Origin: Streptomyces noursei
GTDB lineage: Bacteria; Actinomycetota; Actinomycetes; Streptomycetales; Streptomycetaceae
Direction of reading: 5' to 3'
DNA length: 41,765 bases
NCBI RefSeq assembly: GCF_001646665.1
Contig: NZ_LWBU01000260.1
Location: 1-41,765 of the forward strand
Shown here: piece by piece, positions 1 to 7,194 of the stretch
How the letters are laid out: every line of letters begins with the position of its first letter
Numbering within the stretch: position 1 is the first letter of the stretch
Made by a program: the position numbers and the translations under genes
Notes under the pieces: generated by a model
What the model was told of the DNA's origin: nothing
Database searches by the model: none
What the model saw: the letters and a program-made list of their open reading frames with translations, nothing else

Positions 1-57
1 CCGGGACCGGACCCCGCGGTACGGCGCCCCGCGGCGCGGGCGGGTGGGGGCGCGGAG

Positions 58-2031
58 GTGCGAGCCGCCGAGGGGCCGGGACGTCCGGCCACGGCGGAAC
101 GGGCGCCGCTGGCCGCCATGCGGCCGGGCGGCCCGGCGGTGCGGGGCGCCACGGTGCGGGCGCGCGTGGGTGCGGCGGTGCGGCGGCGTCTCGGGGTGGT
201 CGCGGGGGCGGCCGTCCTGGCGGTGGTGGTGTGGTGGCAGGGCGTCGGTGCCTTCGTGGACGGGTTGCGCGGCGTCGACGGTCCGGCCCTCGTGGCCGCC
301 GTGGGCATCGGCGTGTGCACGACCGTGCTGAGCGCGTGGCGTTGGTGCCTGGTGGCGCGGGCCGTGGGCGTACGGCTGCCGTTCGGGCGGGCCGTGGCGG
401 ACTACTACCGCGCCCTGTTCCTCAACGCGGTGCTGCCCGGCGGGGTCCTCGGTGACGTGCACCGCGCGGTGCGGCACGGGCGCAGCGCCGGGGACATGGG
501 CCGGGGGGTGCGGGCGGTGGTCCTGGAGCGGGTCGCCGGTCAGGTGGTCCTGGTCGCGGTGGGTGCCGTGCTGCTGCTCGCGTCGCCCTCGGCGGTGCCG
601 GCCCAGGCGCGCCCGGCCGTGACCGGCGCGGTCGTGGTGGCGCTCCTCGGGGGCGGGCTGGCCGCGGTGGTGGCCGTCCGGCGGCGTCGCGGCCCGGCCG
701 CCGCGGGACGGGACGCCGCCGGGGAGTCCGGGCGGCCGCCGGGCCCCGGCGTCTGGGCGGGCGTGCTGCTGTCGTCCGCCGCGGTGCTGGTGGGGTTCCT
801 CGCGATGTTCCTGCTCGCGGCCCGCGCCGCCGGGGTCACGGCGCCGGCGGGCGTGCTGCTGCCGCTGATGGTGCTGGCCCTGCTGGCGATGGCGCTGCCG
901 CTGAACGTGGCCGGCTGGGGGCCCCGGGAGGGGGCCACCGCCTGGGCCTTCGGCGCGGCCGGGCTGGGCGCGGCCCAGGGCCTGTCCGTGTCCGTGGTGT
1001 ACGGGCTACTGAGCCTCGCCGCGAGCCTGCCCGGCGCGGGCGTGCTCGTGGCCGACCGGTTCACCCGGGTCCGGCGTGCCCAGGTCGAGCTCGAAGAGGG
1101 TGTCCTCGCCGAGCCGGACGCGCCGCGTGGGGGGACGCAGCGCGTCCCGCATCAACGCGGGCCCGGGGAAGGCCAGTCCGGGCACGCCGTCGCCGAGCAG
1201 GACGGGCGCCACGGTGACGTACAGCCGGTGCAGCGCACCCTCGTGCAGGAAGCGCGAGACGGTGACGCCGCCGCCCTCCACGAGTACGCGGCCCAGACCC
1301 CGGGCGGCCAGTTCGCGCACCAGGTTGCGGGGCGCGAACGCCGCGCGGTCGGGCAGGGTCAGCACGTCCACCCCGTCGCGGCCCGCCACCTCGGGCCCCC
1401 GTCCGCAGGCGGCGCCCACGACCCACAGGGTCGGCGCCGCGCCGTCGGTGAACAGCCGGTGCCCCAGCGGTACCCGGCCGTGCGGGTCGAGCACGACGCG
1501 CACGGGGTCGGTGCCGGGGCAGGCGCGCACGGTCAGCCGCGGGTCGTCCGCGACGGCGGTGCCGGCGCCGACGACCACCGCGTCGGCGAGGGCACGCATC
1601 CGGTGCAGGTGCGCCCGGTCCTCCTCGCCGGTGACGTAGTCGGCGTCCCCGGTGCGGCTGGCGATGAAGCCGTCGAGGCTCTGGCCGAGCTGGGCGAAGG
1701 TGAGGCGGGGGCCGGCCAGGCACAGCGGAAGGTAGCGGTCGGCCAGGTCGTCCGCGCCCGGCGTACCGTGCCGCCAGCGCATCCGGCCGTCGGGGCCGGG
1801 GACCAGACCGGCGGACACGGCGTCCGCCACGGACCGGATGCCCAGCAGCCGCTCCCATGCCGCGTCCGCGTCCACGACGCGGTGGTCGCCGGTCACCGGG
1901 CGTCCCGCCGGGAGTCCGCGGACAGCAGCGAAAGGTATTCCCCGAATGATTCGGCGAGAGCGGCCAGCAATTCTTTCCCCTTGGTGGCCGTCGCCCGGGA
2001 GGGGCGGCCTATGACTCCGGATTCCGTATAG
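58..2031 (+). CDS. Flippase-like (UPF0104 / LPG-synthase TM-domain) membrane protein, with anomalous 3' extension
   Basis: About the first 340 codons encode a polytopic membrane protein of the UPF0104 / lysylphosphatidylglycerol-synthase transmembrane family. The family's marker LNAVLPGGVLGD lies in a membrane-proximal loop and LNVAGWGPREG precedes the last helices; I count roughly seven or eight hydrophobic segments. Relatives move or modify lipid-linked substrates. The recognisable domain ends near base 1080 (ADRFTRVRRAQ), but the frame has no stop until 2031, so some 310 further codons lie antisense to the reductase gene and look like non-coding shadow. Either the protein has an unusual tail, or a stop has been lost by mutation, frameshift or sequencing error. 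The start is uncertain: GTG at 58 and ATG at 118 are both possible, and the frame is open to the window edge, so the gene may begin upstream. Confidence 0.6.
   Translation: MRAAEGPGRPATAERAPLAAMRPGGPAVRGATVRARVGAAVRRRLGVVAGAAVLAVVVWWQGVGAFVDGLRGVDGPALVAAVGIGVCTTVLSAWRWCLVARAVGVRLPFGRAVADYYRALFLNAVLPGGVLGDVHRAVRHGRSAGDMGRGVRAVVLERVAGQVVLVAVGAVLLLASPSAVPAQARPAVTGAVVVALLGGGLAAVVAVRRRRGPAAAGRDAAGESGRPPGPGVWAGVLLSSAAVLVGFLAMFLLAARAAGVTAPAGVLLPLMVLALLAMALPLNVAGWGPREGATAWAFGAAGLGAAQGLSVSVVYGLLSLAASLPGAGVLVADRFTRVRRAQVELEEGVLAEPDAPRGGTQRVPHQRGPGEGQSGHAVAEQDGRHGDVQPVQRTLVQEARDGDAAALHEYAAQTPGGQFAHQVAGRERRAVGQGQHVHPVAARHLGPPSAGGAHDPQGRRRAVGEQPVPQRYPAVRVEHDAHGVGAGAGAHGQPRVVRDGGAGADDHRVGEGTHPVQVRPVLLAGDVVGVPGAAGDEAVEALAELGEGEAGAGQAQRKVAVGQVVRARRTVPPAHPAVGAGDQTGGHGVRHGPDAQQPLPCRVRVHDAVVAGHRASRRESADSSERYSPNDSARAASNSFPLVAVAREGRPMTPDSV
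1006..1896 (-). CDS. RibD C-terminal / dihydrofolate-reductase-fold pyrimidine reductase
   Basis: The protein has 296 residues. After about 70 N-terminal residues of unclear role it shows the RibD reductase signature: FAQLGQSLDGFIAS, then ADAVVVGAGTAVADDPRLTV (NADPH-binding and substrate loop), then RVLVEGGGVTVSRFL and APVLLGDG. Family members reduce the ribosyl side chain of an aminopyrimidine phosphate to ribityl, the step after GTP cyclohydrolase in riboflavin or deazaflavin synthesis. The N-terminal deaminase domain of full RibD is absent. Its ATG overlaps the stop of the amidohydrolase gene by 4 nt, so the two are co-transcribed. The last ~25 residues run into the 3' end of the convergent flippase-like domain and look poorly conserved. 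The exact substrate is inferred from context. Confidence 0.85.
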   Translation of the reverse strand: MTGDHRVVDADAAWERLLGIRSVADAVSAGLVPGPDGRMRWRHGTPGADDLADRYLPLCLAGPRLTFAQLGQSLDGFIASRTGDADYVTGEEDRAHLHRMRALADAVVVGAGTAVADDPRLTVRACPGTDPVRVVLDPHGRVPLGHRLFTDGAAPTLWVVGAACGRGPEVAGRDGVDVLTLPDRAAFAPRNLVRELAARGLGRVLVEGGGVTVSRFLHEGALHRLYVTVAPVLLGDGVPGLAFPGPALMRDALRPPTRRVRLGEDTLFELDLGTPDPGEPVGHEHARAGQARGEAQ

Positions 2032-2654
2032 GCCCGCATACCGAGCGAGAGCAGATGCTTGCGGTCGCCGGAAGTCCAGTCGGAGGTCTCGTATCCGGGC
2101 CGGACCAGTTCCGGATGGTCGTGCAGCAGAATGGAGGTCTCCAACTCGCCCGCGTGCATATCGCTGTGCGCGGAGGTGAGTACTCCCGCCTTTTCCCTCG
2201 CGACGTCCCAGTCGGCCGATCCGGGGAACAATGCCATTCGCGTTCCGCTGCCCGCGGACTCCTGCACCACATTGCGCAAAACGTAATTCCCGCCGTGCCC
2301 GTTGATCAGGACGAGGTTCTCGATTCCGGACCGGCGGAGCGAGGCGGCGACGTCCCGCACGACGGCGTACAGCGTGGCGGCGGAGATGCTGACGGTCCCC
2401 GGCCAGTCGGCGTGCTCGTGCGAGCAGGAGATCGTCACTGGTGGGAGCAGGTGCACCGGGTGCGCGGCCGCGACCTCGCGCGCGATGGCGCAGGCGACGA
2501 CGGTGTCGGTCATCAGGGGGAGGAACGGGCCGTGCTGCTCGAAACTCCCTATGGGAAGGACGGCGACCTCGGCGTGAGATCCTTCCACGTCGTCCGTCGT
2601 CGTCTCCAGCGGCAGCATACCCAGTGCCGGCATCCGCGGCTGCGGAACCCTCAT
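1893..2654 (-). CDS. Creatininase-family amidohydrolase, probable FAPy deformylase
   Basis: This 253-residue protein has all the creatininase-family metal ligands: E39 and H41 in SFEQHGPFLPL, D50, the SHEHADWPGT loop, H120 in NGHGGN, and E170 in HAGELETS. Archaeal family members (ArfB) remove the formyl group from the FAPy nucleotide made by archaeal GTP cyclohydrolase III. The adjacent cyclohydrolase here is predicted to make FAPy, so a deformylase role fits, though mycofactocin-type and creatinine-type members share the same fold. I chose ATG 2654 because it sits just after a purine-rich GAGGAAAGGGGCGGGGAAG and because longer starts would overlap the divergent cyclohydrolase gene. It is the first gene of a two-gene minus-strand unit with the RibD-like reductase. 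Confidence 0.82.
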   Translation of the reverse strand: MRVPQPRMPALGMLPLETTTDDVEGSHAEVAVLPIGSFEQHGPFLPLMTDTVVACAIAREVAAAHPVHLLPPVTISCSHEHADWPGTVSISAATLYAVVRDVAASLRRSGIENLVLINGHGGNYVLRNVVQESAGSGTRMALFPGSADWDVAREKAGVLTSAHSDMHAGELETSILLHDHPELVRPGYETSDWTSGDRKHLLSLGMRAYTESGVIGRPSRATATKGKELLAALAESFGEYLSLLSADSRRDAR

Positions 2655-2709
2655 CTTCCCCGCCCCTTTCCTCTCGTCAGTTTCCCACCCACTGCCGGAG
2701 GTTACCCGA

Positions 2710-2721
2710 TAAGATCGGCCC
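2710..2721 (+). promoter_or_regulatory. Probable -10 element giving a leaderless cyclohydrolase transcript
   Basis: TAAGAT at 2710-2715 is a good -10 hexamer and lies only six bases before the ATG at 2722. Transcription would therefore start at or next to the start codon. No Shine-Dalgarno is present at normal spacing; a GGAGG at 2696-2700 is too far away. I see no convincing -35 element. Leaderless genes are common in streptomycetes. Confidence 0.45.
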
Positions 2722-3402
2722 ATGATAGGTACCGAAGATGTGCTCCATGACACCACTCGCCGGACGGGCGTCGAACACGTGGTGAATGTGCAGTTGTCCA
2801 CCGAGTACGGCGATTTCCTTGCCGCCGGTTATCTGGACCATGACGGGGGCGAGGAACAAATAGCCCTCATCCACGGGGACATAGCGGGCGAGGACGTCCT
2901 CACCCGTCTCCATTCCGAGTGCCTGACCGGGGACGCCTTCGGCTCCCGGCACTGCGAGTGCGGCGAGCAGCTGTCCGCGGCGCTGCGCGCGGTGGTGAGC
3001 GAGGGCCGGGGCGTCGTCGTCTACCTCCGGGGCCACGAGGGGCGCGGCATCGGCCTGTTGGCGAAGCTGCGCGCGATGCGGTTGCAGGCGGAGGGGCTGG
3101 ACACCGTCGAGGCGAACCTCGCTCTCGGGCTCCCCGACGACGCCCGCGACTACCGCGGGGCCGCGGGCATGCTGCACGACCTCGGAGTGCGGTCGGTGCG
3201 GCTGCTGTCCAACAACCCCCGCAAGCGGGACGCGTTGCAGCGGCACGGCATCGCGGTCCGCGAGCAGGTGCCGCTGCTCATCCCGCCGCGCACGGAGAAC
3301 CTCTTCTACCAGGTGACGAAGCGGGAGCGGCTCGGCCACCACCTCCCCCACCTGCCGGTGGAGGTGAGCCGCACGGCGGAACCGTCTCCGACGGCGGGAT
3401 GA
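2722..3402 (+). CDS. ribA: GTP cyclohydrolase II paralogue, predicted FAPy-forming
   Basis: This 226-residue protein is a stand-alone GCH II without a DHBP synthase domain. Zinc ligands C67, C78 and C80 lie in HSECLTGDAFGSRHCECG. The catalytic region RGHEGRGIGLLAKLRAM and the GTP-binding LLSNNPRKRDAL follow. The residue after KLRA is Met (M119), where E. coli RibA has Tyr105. In S. coelicolor SCO6655 the equivalent Met120 was shown to stop the reaction at the formylated pyrimidine (FAPy) instead of APy; ordinary GCH II paralogues have Tyr. This enzyme therefore probably releases FAPy, which matches the divergent creatininase-family amidohydrolase and RibD-type reductase. It is probably not the housekeeping riboflavin enzyme, but that cannot be confirmed from this window. 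Confidence 0.9.
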   Translation: MIGTEDVLHDTTRRTGVEHVVNVQLSTEYGDFLAAGYLDHDGGEEQIALIHGDIAGEDVLTRLHSECLTGDAFGSRHCECGEQLSAALRAVVSEGRGVVVYLRGHEGRGIGLLAKLRAMRLQAEGLDTVEANLALGLPDDARDYRGAAGMLHDLGVRSVRLLSNNPRKRDALQRHGIAVREQVPLLIPPRTENLFYQVTKRERLGHHLPHLPVEVSRTAEPSPTAG

Positions 3403-3511
3403 GACAAGCTCGCTCGCGCTGCGTATTGCCTGACGACGAAGCAACACAACGCGGTCCCCGTCACCTCCGGATCGCGACGGAAGGCATGTACCCCCCGCGA
3501 GGAGCACCGCC

Positions 3512-4072
3512 TTGTACGTTGACGACGACCAACCCCCGCGCACCCCGGGCGCGGAACCCGGCTCCGCACAGTCGATCATGGACTCCTTCCAGCGGGTGCT
3601 GGACGACCTGGACGCCGCCCGCGCCGAACTCCACCGGACCGGTGGGCTCGGGACAACGGCTCCGCCGCATGTGACGGTGGAGCCGTTGTGGGCGCGCGAA
3701 GCGACACACGCGGAACACGGGCACGAGCACGAGTACGCCCCGCCGGCCGAGGCGCAGAAGCGGCGCTGGGCCGGTACCTGCGGCGTCGGCGCGGTGGGCG
3801 GGCTCCTGGTGGTGTCCTCGATGCTCGGCCACGGCGCGCTGGGCGCCCTGGGCGGCGGCGATGCCGCGCCCGCCGACAGGCCCGGCCGGCCGCCCCACCA
3901 GGACGTGCGCGGCACGGAGGACGGCGCCCGCACCGGCGGGCGCGAGACCCCGCGGCGTACGTACCGCATCCCGCGGCTCCAGCCGGGCGGTGGCACCCAC
4001 GGGCACTACGCCGTCGAGGTCCGGACCGTCGCGGCCCGCTTCCAGGATCCGCCGGCCGCCGGGCCGCGATGA
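3512..4072 (+). CDS. Hypothetical single-pass membrane protein, first gene of the DUF4331 operon
   Basis: I do not recognise a family for this 186-residue protein. The first ~90 residues are acidic and hydrophilic, with a short predicted helix (SIMDSFQRVLDDLDAARAEL) and a His-rich stretch (HAEHGHEHEY). One membrane segment follows (about residues 92-115, VGAVGGLLVVSSMLGHGALG), then a Pro/Gly/Arg-rich tail. This suggests a cytoplasmic N-terminus anchored in the membrane. The TTG start is supported by GGAG seven bases upstream (3501-3504). It precedes DUF4331 by 91 nt in the same direction, so it may belong to the same transcript. The His cluster may relate to metals, given the nickel-type permease at the end of the operon, but that is speculative. 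Confidence 0.6.
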   Translation: MYVDDDQPPRTPGAEPGSAQSIMDSFQRVLDDLDAARAELHRTGGLGTTAPPHVTVEPLWAREATHAEHGHEHEYAPPAEAQKRRWAGTCGVGAVGGLLVVSSMLGHGALGALGGGDAAPADRPGRPPHQDVRGTEDGARTGGRETPRRTYRIPRLQPGGGTHGHYAVEVRTVAARFQDPPAAGPR

Positions 4073-4163
4073 GACCCCCACACCGAACACAACGGCCGCT
4101 GCGCACGTACTGGTCCGACAAGCAAGCCGGAACGGACGCGATGACTCATGAAGGACGGACGAG

Positions 4164-5717
4164 ATGACCGCAAGCTCAACCCCCGGAAGCGGACGGATGC
4201 CGCGGATCAAGGGCGTCGCCCTGCTGACCTGCGGTGCGCTGGCCGCCGGAGCCCTGGCGGCCGCCGGAGCGGGCATGCTGCTGCCGGAGACGGCGCGTGC
4301 CTCCAGCCACCGGGAGGCCCCCCTGATATCGGGGCAGCCGCAGTTCGACACCACTGACGTGTACGCGTTCGTCAGTCCCGACCATCCGGACTCGACGACA
4401 CTCGTGGCCAACTGGCTGCCGTTCCAGGAACCGGCGGGCGGGCCCAACTTCTTCCCGTTCGCCGAGGACGCGCGCTACGACATCCACGTCGACAGCGACG
4501 GCGACGCGCAGGACGACCTGCTGTACCGGTTCACGTTCAAGGACCACCGCAAGAACGAGAACACCTTCCTCTACAACACCGGGGCCGTGGAGAGCCTGGA
4601 CGACCCGGACCTCAACTTCACGCAGACGTACGACATCGAGCTGCAGCGCCTGAAGCACGGGAAGGTCGCCTCGCACCACCAGCTGGCGAAGGACCTGCCG
4701 GTCGCGCCGTCGAACGTCGGCAAGGCGTCGATGCCCGACTACCAGAAGCTGCGCGACCAGGCGGTGCGGAAGGTCCCCGGTGGTCTGAAGGCGTTCGCCG
4801 GCCAGGCCGACGACCCGTTCTTCCTCGACCTGCGGGTCTTCGACCTGCTGTACGGCGGCGACCTGTCGGAGGTGGGCAACGACACCCTGAAGGGGTACAA
4901 CGTCAACACCATCGCCCTCCAGGTGCCGAGTTCGTACCTGCGGGAGTCGGAGAAGCAGCCGGTGGTCGGCGTCTACGCGACGACCGAGCGCAGGAACGCC
5001 GAGGGCGAGTGGACGCGGGTGTCCCGGCTCGGCATGCCGCTGGTCAACGAGGTCGTCAACCCGGTGAAGGACAAGGACAAGTTCAACGCCTCGTCGCCGG
5101 AGAACGACGGGGACTTCCTGAAGAACGTCACCGAGCCGGAGCTGCCGAAGCTCATCGAGGGCATCTACAAGATCAAGGCACCGGCGGAGCCGCGCAACGA
5201 CCTCGTCTCGGTGTTCCTCACCGGTGTCGAGGGCCTCAACCAGCAGCCCGGCGGCAAGCCGTCGGAGATGCTGCGCCTCAACACCTCCATCAAGCCGGTC
5301 GCCGAGCCCAAGCGCCTGGGTGTGCTGGACGGTGACAACGCCGGCTTCCCCAACGGGCGGCGGCTGACCGACGACGTGCTGGACATCGCGTTGCAGGCCG
5401 TCGAGGGCGAACTCGTCGGTGCCAAGAACGACCTCGGTGACGCCGTCGACGCCAACGACAAGGAGTTCGGCCGCACCTTCCCCTACGTCGCCCTGCCCAC
5501 CGCCGGCTCCGACGCCAAGGCGGCCGAGGCGTCGACCAAGGCGGACGCCACCGGCCTGTCGGGCGGGGTGTCGTCGCTCACCTCGTCGTGGGACGACAAC
5601 ACCGTGATGCTCGCGTCGGCCGCCTCGGGGGCGTTGCTGGTCCTGCTCGTCGGCTTCGGCCGGGCGATGTGGTCGCGCTCCCGCCGCCGGCCCGAGCAGC
5701 GCTCCTGGCTCGGCTGA
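4164..5717 (+). CDS. DUF4331 family surface protein, membrane-anchored
   Basis: This 517-residue exported protein has a basic N-terminus and hydrophobic stretch (residues 17-40) ending near ARA, so cleavage is likely near residue 46. The mature protein begins with SSHREAPLISGQPQFDTTDVY, the hallmark of DUF4331. The domain has Asp-rich segments (HVDSDGDAQDD) and fills most of the protein. The C-terminus has a hydrophobic helix (about 484-502) followed by Arg-rich RSRRRPEQR, so it should stay anchored to the membrane from outside. The biochemical function of DUF4331 is not established. It lies between a small TM protein and a TPR protein in an operon ending with a metal permease, which suggests envelope or metal work. 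ATG 4164 follows a GGACGAG-type ribosome site. Confidence 0.88.
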   Translation: MTASSTPGSGRMPRIKGVALLTCGALAAGALAAAGAGMLLPETARASSHREAPLISGQPQFDTTDVYAFVSPDHPDSTTLVANWLPFQEPAGGPNFFPFAEDARYDIHVDSDGDAQDDLLYRFTFKDHRKNENTFLYNTGAVESLDDPDLNFTQTYDIELQRLKHGKVASHHQLAKDLPVAPSNVGKASMPDYQKLRDQAVRKVPGGLKAFAGQADDPFFLDLRVFDLLYGGDLSEVGNDTLKGYNVNTIALQVPSSYLRESEKQPVVGVYATTERRNAEGEWTRVSRLGMPLVNEVVNPVKDKDKFNASSPENDGDFLKNVTEPELPKLIEGIYKIKAPAEPRNDLVSVFLTGVEGLNQQPGGKPSEMLRLNTSIKPVAEPKRLGVLDGDNAGFPNGRRLTDDVLDIALQAVEGELVGAKNDLGDAVDANDKEFGRTFPYVALPTAGSDAKAAEASTKADATGLSGGVSSLTSSWDDNTVMLASAASGALLVLLVGFGRAMWSRSRRRPEQRSWLG

Positions 5718-5745
5718 CACCCCGGCCCCTCCCTCCCCCCATGAC

Positions 5746-5785
5746 GGCCCGGCAGCGTTCCTTCCCCCCACGGCGCTGCCGGGCC
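5746..5785 (+). terminator. Strong intra-operon hairpin between the DUF4331 and TPR genes
   Basis: A perfect 12-bp GC stem (5746-5757 with 5774-5785; arm GGCCCGGCAGCG) surrounds a 16-nt loop. It sits in the 103-nt gap before the TPR gene. No T-run follows. It may be a partial terminator or an mRNA processing/stability element that sets different levels for the DUF4331 and transporter halves of the operon. Confidence 0.45.
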
Positions 5786-5820
5786 ACCACATCCGGCGCA
5801 ACACCAGGAAGGCACAACCG

Positions 5821-7194
5821 ATGCTCGTACGGAAGCCGCAGTTCGCCCGCTGGGACGGGCGGCACGGGCGGTGGCGGATCGCGGCGGTCGTGGCGGTGGC
5901 CCTCGGGCTCACCGCCGGCTCGGTGGCTTCGGGCGCCGACGGCGACGCCACCCCGCGGCGGGCCGCACCGGCGCTCGCGGCGGTCGTACCGGTGGAGCGG
6001 CTGGCGGCCGGGGACCTGGCGCAGGGCATCGCCGCGCTCCAGCGGCACCTCCGGGACCAGCCGCGGGACGCCACCGGGTGGGCCACCCTGGGCGCGGCGT
6101 ACGTCGAGCAGGCGCGCACCGGGGGCGATCCCACCCGGTACCCGCAGGCCGAGAAGGCGTTCGGGCGCTCGCTGGCGCTGCGCCCGGCCGCCGGGAACGA
6201 CGCGGCCCTCGCCGGCCTGGCGGCGCTGGCGGCCGCGCGGCACGACTTCGCCGGGGCGCTGGGCCTGGCGGACCACGCGCTGCGGGTGAACCCCTACAGC
6301 GAGCGGGCCCTGTCCACCCGGGTCGACGCCCTCGTCGAACTCGGCCGCTACGACGCGGCGCTGGCCGCGGTACGGCTCGCGGACCGGCGGCGGCCCGGCA
6401 TCCCGGTGTTCACCCGGTACGCGTACGTCCTCGAACTGCGCGGCGACACGGACGGCGCCCGCCGGGTGCTGCGGCGGGCGCTGGAGTCCGCGTACACCCC
6501 GGCCGACGAGGCGTACGTCGCCACCGCCCTCGGCCAACTGGAGTTCGGCCGCGGGCGGTTCGAGGAGGCGGCGGGGCACTTCGGGACCGCGCTGCGCGCC
6601 GATCCGCGCAACGTGGCGGCGCAGGAGGGGCGGGGACGCGCCCGCGCCGCGCTGGGGGACACCACGCGCGCGGTCGCCGACCTGGAGGACGTGGTGCGGC
6701 GCCACCCCCTGCCCGGCCAGCTCGCCGCGCTGGGCGAGCTGTACGAGGCGCTCGGCCGGCGCGAGCACGCCGGGGAGCAGTACGCCCTCGTGCGCACCTG
6801 GACCCGGCTGGCCCGGGCCAACGGTGTCGCCACCGACCTCGAGTCCGCCCTCGTGGAGGCGGACCACGGCGACGCCGCCGAGGCGCTGAAGGCGGCCCGC
6901 GCCGAATGGGCGCGCCGCCAGAGCGTCCACACGGCCGACGCGCTCGCCTGGGCGCTGCACACCGCCGGCCGGCACGCCGAGGCGCTGACGTACGCGAAGA
7001 AGGCGGCCTCCCTCTCCCCCCGCTACCGCAACGCCTCCTTCCTCTTCCACCGCGGCATGATCGAGCGCGCCCTGGGCGACGACGCCGGAGCGCGCCGCGA
7101 CCTCGCTGCCGCGCTCGCGCTGAACCCGGGCTTCTCGGCGACCGGCGCCCGCGAGGCGAAGGCGGCCCTGACCGCGCTGGAGGGGACGTCATGA
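5821..7194 (+). CDS. Tetratricopeptide-repeat exported protein
   Basis: The protein has 457 residues. A basic N-terminus and one hydrophobic segment (about residues 21-38, AAVVAVALGLTAGSVASGA) act as signal or anchor; the rest is a chain of TPR-like helical pairs such as GWATLGAAYVEQA, AYVATALGQLEFGRGRFEEA and LAALGELYEALGRREHAGEQ, with the last near GMIERALGDDAGARRDLAAA. TPR arrays are protein-binding scaffolds; no catalytic motif is visible. Its TGA overlaps the ATG of the permease (ATGA), implying translational coupling and joint work with the transporter outside or at the membrane. The partner is inferred from context only; DUF4331 and the NicO protein are the candidates. Confidence 0.82.
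   Translation: MLVRKPQFARWDGRHGRWRIAAVVAVALGLTAGSVASGADGDATPRRAAPALAAVVPVERLAAGDLAQGIAALQRHLRDQPRDATGWATLGAAYVEQARTGGDPTRYPQAEKAFGRSLALRPAAGNDAALAGLAALAAARHDFAGALGLADHALRVNPYSERALSTRVDALVELGRYDAALAAVRLADRRRPGIPVFTRYAYVLELRGDTDGARRVLRRALESAYTPADEAYVATALGQLEFGRGRFEEAAGHFGTALRADPRNVAAQEGRGRARAALGDTTRAVADLEDVVRRHPLPGQLAALGELYEALGRREHAGEQYALVRTWTRLARANGVATDLESALVEADHGDAAEALKAARAEWARRQSVHTADALAWALHTAGRHAEALTYAKKAASLSPRYRNASFLFHRGMIERALGDDAGARRDLAAALALNPGFSATGAREAKAALTALEGTS

Noticed and set aside
3403..3511. ECF-type promoter before the DUF4331 operon
   Set aside because: No GGAAC-like -35 with a proper -10 at 16-17 nt spacing could be found by eye.
5871..7190. Upstream in-frame extension of the NicO permease gene
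   Set aside because: It would lie out of frame inside the TPR gene and is Arg/Pro/Gly-rich shadow; ATG 7191 gives a proper signal peptide and an ATGA overlap.
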